From NCBI GenBank assembly GCA_030593645.1, contig JAUVGT010000179.1, positions 1 through 9,630 of the forward strand: DNA of 9,630 bases, given 5' to 3'. The DNA is from Deltaproteobacteria bacterium (GTDB taxonomy: Bacteria; Desulfobacterota; Desulfobacteria; Desulfobacterales; JAUVGT01). The position numbers were made by a program, and so were the translations under genes. The notes under the pieces are model-generated. The model had not been told where the DNA came from and made no database searches. It saw nothing but the letters and a program-made list of their open reading frames with translations. Shown one piece after another: positions 6,759-9,630 of the stretch (the stretch's first letter is position 1; each line of letters opens with the position of its first letter).

Positions 6759-8072
6759 TTATACAATAGTCGAGCGTTTATCACCTATGATTGCGGCACA
6801 ATACAATGGTAAAAAAGTCAATTTTTGTTTTTCAATTGTACTATATATATCATTATAAAGTATTAGCCCCTGTGGGCAATTGGGATATTTTTCAAGCATG
6901 AGATGAATACTGCGTAAACTCCCGCCTTTACCGGATTTAACTTCAACCGGGTAAATTTCACCCTTACCTACCACAAGATAATCGACTTCAGCATTACTGC
7001 CACGGGTGCTGCGCGACCAATAATATATCTTGGAACTATGCCAGGCTGCCAGTTCCTGTGCGACAAATTGTTCTGCGAGTTTGCCCCTGTACATGGACAG
7101 CAGGCTTTCCTGCTTCAACTCCAATTCTACCGGCACCTGACATAATCGCTGAAACAAGCCTATATCCAGCATCGCTGTTTTAAATTTTTTAGGGTTTGCT
7201 GTCGCGCCCAAGGGCAAACCAGAAGGGTCACATGACGGAATTTTGTGAATGATCCTCGCCTTTGTCAACAGTTCAAAGGCTTTACGGTTGGTCGGACCTG
7301 TATGGTGTTCATTCAGGCGGGTGTATTTAATTTGTTCACCTACCTGCCTGGCAGCATTCAGGAAAACGGTATCAAGACAGAGCGTGTCTACCTGCGGTGA
7401 ATATTTTGAAAAATCTTCGCGATAAGAGTCGAGAATTTCCGATTGAACATGGAATGCTTCAACCATTGAACCGGTATCACGATATACTTTAATACACTCT
7501 GGCATTCCTCCAATGAAAAAGTAACTGCGTAACTCGGATAAAATTTTCTGCTGAATCAGATTATCTACTTCTAAGGGATGTTCAAGTGTGTAATCGGCCA
7601 TGGTTTTTTTACCGATAGCCACAAGATATTCATAAAATGTCATGGGATGCAGAGGCAAATATTGTATCCGTCCAACAGGAATGGAAATATCACCAAAGGC
7701 AAATTCCAGAAGGGAGCCGGCTCCGATAACATGAAGCTCAGGCATTTGCTCATAAAAATATCTTAAAGCCATGATTGCGCGTGGACAGGCTTGTATTTCA
7801 TCGAAAAACAGCAGGGTTCGACCCGGAATTATTCGACCCATTTCGAGTTCAAGGTGTTTGAGGATGTTCTGTGGTTCGAGGTTCTCACCAAAGTAGATGT
7901 GCATATCGCGGCGTTTTTCCAAATCAATTTTCACATAACTGTCAAACTGCTGCTCTGCAAAATAATCCACCAACCAGGTCTTTCCAACCTGCCTCGCGCC
8001 CCTGACAATCAATGGTTTGCGCCGCGAAGAATTTTTCCAGTTTTCCAGTTGTATTTCAGCTGATCGTTCCAT
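6759..8072 (-). CDS. AAA-family ATPase with C-terminal DUF4143 domain (second copy)
   Basis: A 437-aa protein of the same family as the ATPase at the left of the window. Walker A GARQVGKT (25-32), Walker B LLFFDEIQ (87-94) and GSLLEF (119-124) fall at the same residue numbers as in that protein. IGGMPE lies near 187-192, and a nuclease-like D364...E377-V-K379 sits in AEVDYLV/VEVKSGKGG. Both ATPase motifs and the C-terminal catalytic-like triad are intact, so this is not a decayed copy. The ATG at 8072 has GGAGG 7 nt upstream. It is transcribed in the same direction as, and ahead of, the SNF2-SWIM operon but separated by 176 nt and a good promoter, so probably not co-transcribed by design. Substrate and cellular role are unknown. 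The sequence differs widely from the first copy, which suggests separate acquisition or old divergence. Confidence 0.93.
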   Translation of the reverse strand: MERSAEIQLENWKNSSRRKPLIVRGARQVGKTWLVDYFAEQQFDSYVKIDLEKRRDMHIYFGENLEPQNILKHLELEMGRIIPGRTLLFFDEIQACPRAIMALRYFYEQMPELHVIGAGSLLEFAFGDISIPVGRIQYLPLHPMTFYEYLVAIGKKTMADYTLEHPLEVDNLIQQKILSELRSYFFIGGMPECIKVYRDTGSMVEAFHVQSEILDSYREDFSKYSPQVDTLCLDTVFLNAARQVGEQIKYTRLNEHHTGPTNRKAFELLTKARIIHKIPSCDPSGLPLGATANPKKFKTAMLDIGLFQRLCQVPVELELKQESLLSMYRGKLAEQFVAQELAAWHSSKIYYWSRSTRGSNAEVDYLVVGKGEIYPVEVKSGKGGSLRSIHLMLEKYPNCPQGLILYNDIYSTIEKQKLTFLPLYCAAIIGDKRSTIV

Positions 8073-8105
8073 AGAAAACCCTCCGAATTAAGATAATCAA
8101 CCCAT

Positions 8106-8138
8106 ATTATATATAAATGCTTTAGAAAATCAAGTCAA
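8106..8138 (-). promoter_or_regulatory. Probable sigma-70 promoter of the second ATPase gene
   Basis: On the minus strand a perfect -10 TATAAT (8111-8106) is preceded by TTGATT (8133-8128, 16-nt spacer). An overlapping alternative pairs TTGACT (8138-8133) with TATATA (8115-8110) at 17 nt. Either would start transcription near 8099, leaving a short leader before the Shine-Dalgarno and ATG 8072. Confidence 0.5.
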
Positions 8139-8532
8139 ATAAGTAAAATATGATAATGTGATTAAAATCGTTTATAAGCTTTAAGAGCTTTTTTGGAGAT
8201 CTTTATCTTTTCTTTGCACCTTGGGGGTATTCCGGTTAAACGTAAAGTTTTAAATGAGCTTACCGTAGGGATCAGGGGTAGAGTGAATTTAAAGCATATT
8301 TAATTCTATTTTTTAGAAATGTTTAATAATAAAAATACATACTTTGTGCCTGACAAGGGGAATATATGATGTCTCCAACTCCCAACTCATAAACGACTGT
8401 TCCAGAGTCCCTCGGTGTCTAAACTTATCTTTAAGTTGAGAGTACAACCTTTTGTTTTGTACCAGGAAAGAAGTTTTTGATGTTTATTTTTCATCTGTCA
8501 AGAGTGAAGACGCGACCCCTATGTTTTTGTCT
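8139..8532. other. Non-coding interval, no supported gene
   Basis: I read all frames and found no protein-like stretch. It is AT-rich with many stops. Small structures only: AAGCT-TTAAG-AGCTT followed by a T-run (8176-8194), and GTACAA/TTGTAC flanking a T-rich loop (8442-8462). The right end (GACGCGACCCCT, 8509-8520), next to the 50-bp repeat, resembles sequence I associate with RAYT element ends, so the right portion may be an old mobile-element remnant (inference). Confidence 0.5.
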
Positions 8533-8582
8533 TAATTCAAAAATAAGTACAATTTGTTAACACCGTCCCTGAGTTTTACGCA
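8533..8582. repeat. 50-bp direct repeat, copy 2
   Basis: Identical to 2409-2458 except for one base (GTTAAC instead of GTCAAC), and in the same orientation. Similarity ends sharply on both sides. It lies 26 bp beyond the stop codon of the small secreted-protein gene. No transposase fragment adjoins this copy within the flanking sequence I can read. Confidence 0.85.
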
Positions 8583-8608
8583 TATTTTCTAAATGAATAA
8601 AGAAACGA

Positions 8609-9109
8609 TTAATTCTCCTTAAAATATGAAGTAATCTTCTTGATCGCATTTTTATTAAGAGCTTGTGCACAATGTCTGCTGGACTTGGTGGAGCCGCTTT
8701 TATCATCCCAAGACAAGAGACTCTTACCCTTTGAATCGAGTAGATCATAGTGTAAAGTCAGTACGTTCGTGCCGGCAATCATGCCGCCCCAGAATCTTGC
8801 TTTTTTTGAAACTTCTTTCAGACCGATGATTGTCACCTGAAGAAAATATCCAGTTCCAGTCCAATCTTCTTTATTGTTGAGCAATATGGCATTAAATCGC
8901 TGCTTCTTTAAACCAGCAATTAAATATCGATCCATGTACTTACCCACATTTTCCCTGGCTGTGACTTGCTCCTGGGTCAATTCACTGATATTCCCTCGGG
9001 AAGACAGAACAGCCAAATCCCGACTTTTCTTTGAAGCCGTGTTTCCATCATAAACATTGATCAAACCAACAAACAATACAATGGATAATATCAATACAAA
9101 ATGTTTCAT
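8609..9109 (-). CDS. Small secreted protein resembling DUF4410
   Basis: A 166-aa exported protein. Residues 1-25 form a signal peptide: MKHF, then a hydrophobic core (VLILSIVLFVGLI) and a probable signal-peptidase I site after NTA. There is no lipobox cysteine, so periplasmic or extracellular rather than a lipoprotein. The mature part has the layout of DUF4410-like proteins: a helical start, a mid-region TGYFLQVTIIGLKEVSKK, a glycine-rich GGMIAG (108-113), then strands LTLHYDLLDSKGKSLLSW and a C-terminal helix. The function of that family is unknown. The ATG at 9109 has a perfect AGGAGG (9122-9117) 7 nt upstream, indicating strong translation. It stands alone; its neighbours suggest no shared pathway. 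The DUF4410 assignment is by pattern and only moderately sure; that it is a real gene is nearly certain. Confidence 0.85.
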   Translation of the reverse strand: MKHFVLILSIVLFVGLINVYDGNTASKKSRDLAVLSSRGNISELTQEQVTARENVGKYMDRYLIAGLKKQRFNAILLNNKEDWTGTGYFLQVTIIGLKEVSKKARFWGGMIAGTNVLTLHYDLLDSKGKSLLSWDDKSGSTKSSRHCAQALNKNAIKKITSYFKEN

Positions 9110-9232
9110 GCTGATTCCTCCTTTTAAATGTTGTATGGGATAATCGATGGTTACATATTCTCAAAACTATATCAATATTTGTTCCATTAAATTTCACATT
9201 TGGATTGTTTTTTGGTGAATTGAATAATTTGT

Positions 9233-9357
9233 TTGCACCAATATTTTTATATGTTTGATGAAAACTTTAAAGCTATTGGGCGACCCGAAACCTTCCAGGG
9301 AGAAAATCTGACTCTTATGGTGTATGATTATCTAAGCGAAGGAACTATGCAAATTTC
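9233..9357 (+). other. Doubtful short coding-like stretch
   Basis: The plus frame from TTG 9233 reads QYFYMFDENFKAIGRPETF and continues with protein-like composition (NLTLMVYDYLSEGTMQI) before running antisense into the 3' end of the GAF gene. It has no ATG start and no Shine-Dalgarno, and past 9358 it is only a shadow of the GAF gene. It may be a worn remnant of an unidentified gene or chance. The rest of the 9110-9357 gap holds only the AT-rich upstream region of the secreted-protein gene. Confidence 0.2.
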
Positions 9358-9630
9358 TTACATGTCCCTAGCTTCTTTCATGGTAGTAAGGACCTCGATG
9401 TACTCCTGCTGCCCCTGGATAAGCCTACTCAAGTCGATCAGTATCCCTGCGATCTGCCCCAGGGCCTGAACAAAATTGACGTCTTCCAGCGTAAAATCCC
9501 AGTGTTCAGAGGTGTAAACCCGCATGGCGCCGATTATCTGGCCTCGGACATAAATCGGTACCGATAGAATGGACGCGATCCCCTCGCTTTTTGCGGCTTC
9601 TGCATACTGGATTCTTGGGTCGTCAGTGAC
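9358..9630 (-). CDS. GAF-domain protein, C-terminal part (runs off the window)
   Basis: Ninety codons remain before the TAA at 9358-9360; the 5' end lies beyond the right edge. The sequence DDPRIQYAEAAKSEGIASIL, then SVPIYVRGQIIGAMRVYTSE, then FTLEDVNFVQALGQIAGILI, is a textbook second half of a GAF domain: the EGI-x-S-x-L-x-VP-I strand, the IG-x-x-RVY strand and the final helix. A short helical tail (IQGQQEYIEVLTTMKEARDM) follows. GAF domains bind small ligands such as nucleotides or serve as sensory modules. Nothing catalytic follows the domain, so any output module would be N-terminal, or this is a stand-alone GAF sensor. Codon choice is more GC-rich than in the neighbours, which suggests the accessory region ends here and native chromosome resumes (inference). 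Confidence 0.85.
   Translation of the reverse strand, partial: VTDDPRIQYAEAAKSEGIASILSVPIYVRGQIIGAMRVYTSEHWDFTLEDVNFVQALGQIAGILIDLSRLIQGQQEYIEVLTTMKEARDM

Noticed and set aside
2852..8072. Assignment as a DISARM-like or other named defence system
   Set aside because: The SNF2 helicase alone is suggestive, but no methyltransferase, phospholipase D-like protein or other partner of such systems is present in the window.
8176..8194. Possible intrinsic terminator AAGCT-TTAAG-AGCTT plus T-run
   Set aside because: The stem is only five base pairs and AT-leaning, and no plus-strand gene ends upstream of it.
1..9630. CRISPR array, tRNA, rRNA, integrase or attachment site next to a tRNA
   Set aside because: No regularly spaced repeats, no tRNA-like cloverleaf or rRNA sequence, and no integrase gene found on either strand.

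Overview
The window looks like an accessory, repeat-littered stretch of a moderately AT-rich Gram-negative genome. The best guess is a Desulfobacterota member (Desulfobacterales-like). This rests on the palindromic repeats around GACGGTYTCGTAAAAAGT, the GTCATTCC/ATCCAG-type palindromes, a REP-associated tyrosine transposase (RAYT) remnant and the general protein flavour. It is inference from memory of such genomes, not a search result.

Layout. (1) 8-147: a long imperfect palindrome of repeat DNA. (2) 318-1643 (+): an AAA-type ATPase with a C-terminal DUF4143/PD-(D/E)XK-like domain. (3) 1632-2851: a gene graveyard. It holds a minus-strand coding remnant, a small 158-bp element bounded by 21-bp inverted repeats, the C-terminal part of an AbiEi-like antitoxin, a composite palindromic repeat, and a frameshifted, truncated RAYT transposase fused to a 50-bp repeat. 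(4) 2852-6582 (-): a two-gene operon encoding a SNF2-family helicase/translocase (about 901 aa) and then a SWIM zinc-finger protein (338 aa) with a C-terminal winged-helix-like segment. (5) 6759-8072 (-): a second AAA/DUF4143 ATPase, homologous to the first. (6) 8073-8608: non-coding DNA ending in the second copy of the 50-bp repeat. (7) 8609-9109 (-): a small secreted protein resembling DUF4410. (8) 9358 to the right edge (-): the C-terminal end of a GAF-domain protein.

How the genes work together. The only clear functional unit is the SNF2-SWIM pair. The genes are 8 nt apart and the SWIM Shine-Dalgarno overlaps the SNF2 stop codon, which suggests coupled translation and partner proteins acting on DNA. 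The pair recalls Bacillus YwqA/YwqB (SNF2 helicase plus SWIM protein). The two DUF4143 ATPases are self-contained single genes of a widespread, poorly understood family often found in mobile or variable regions. A direct repeat (2409-2458 and 8533-8582, one mismatch) brackets the SNF2-SWIM pair and the second ATPase. It may mark a roughly 6.1-kb variable segment, or it may simply be two dispersed RAYT-linked repeats. I see no complete transposase, integrase, CRISPR array, tRNA or rRNA. I cannot claim a new system; the most testable lead is the bracketed SNF2-SWIM-ATPase segment.
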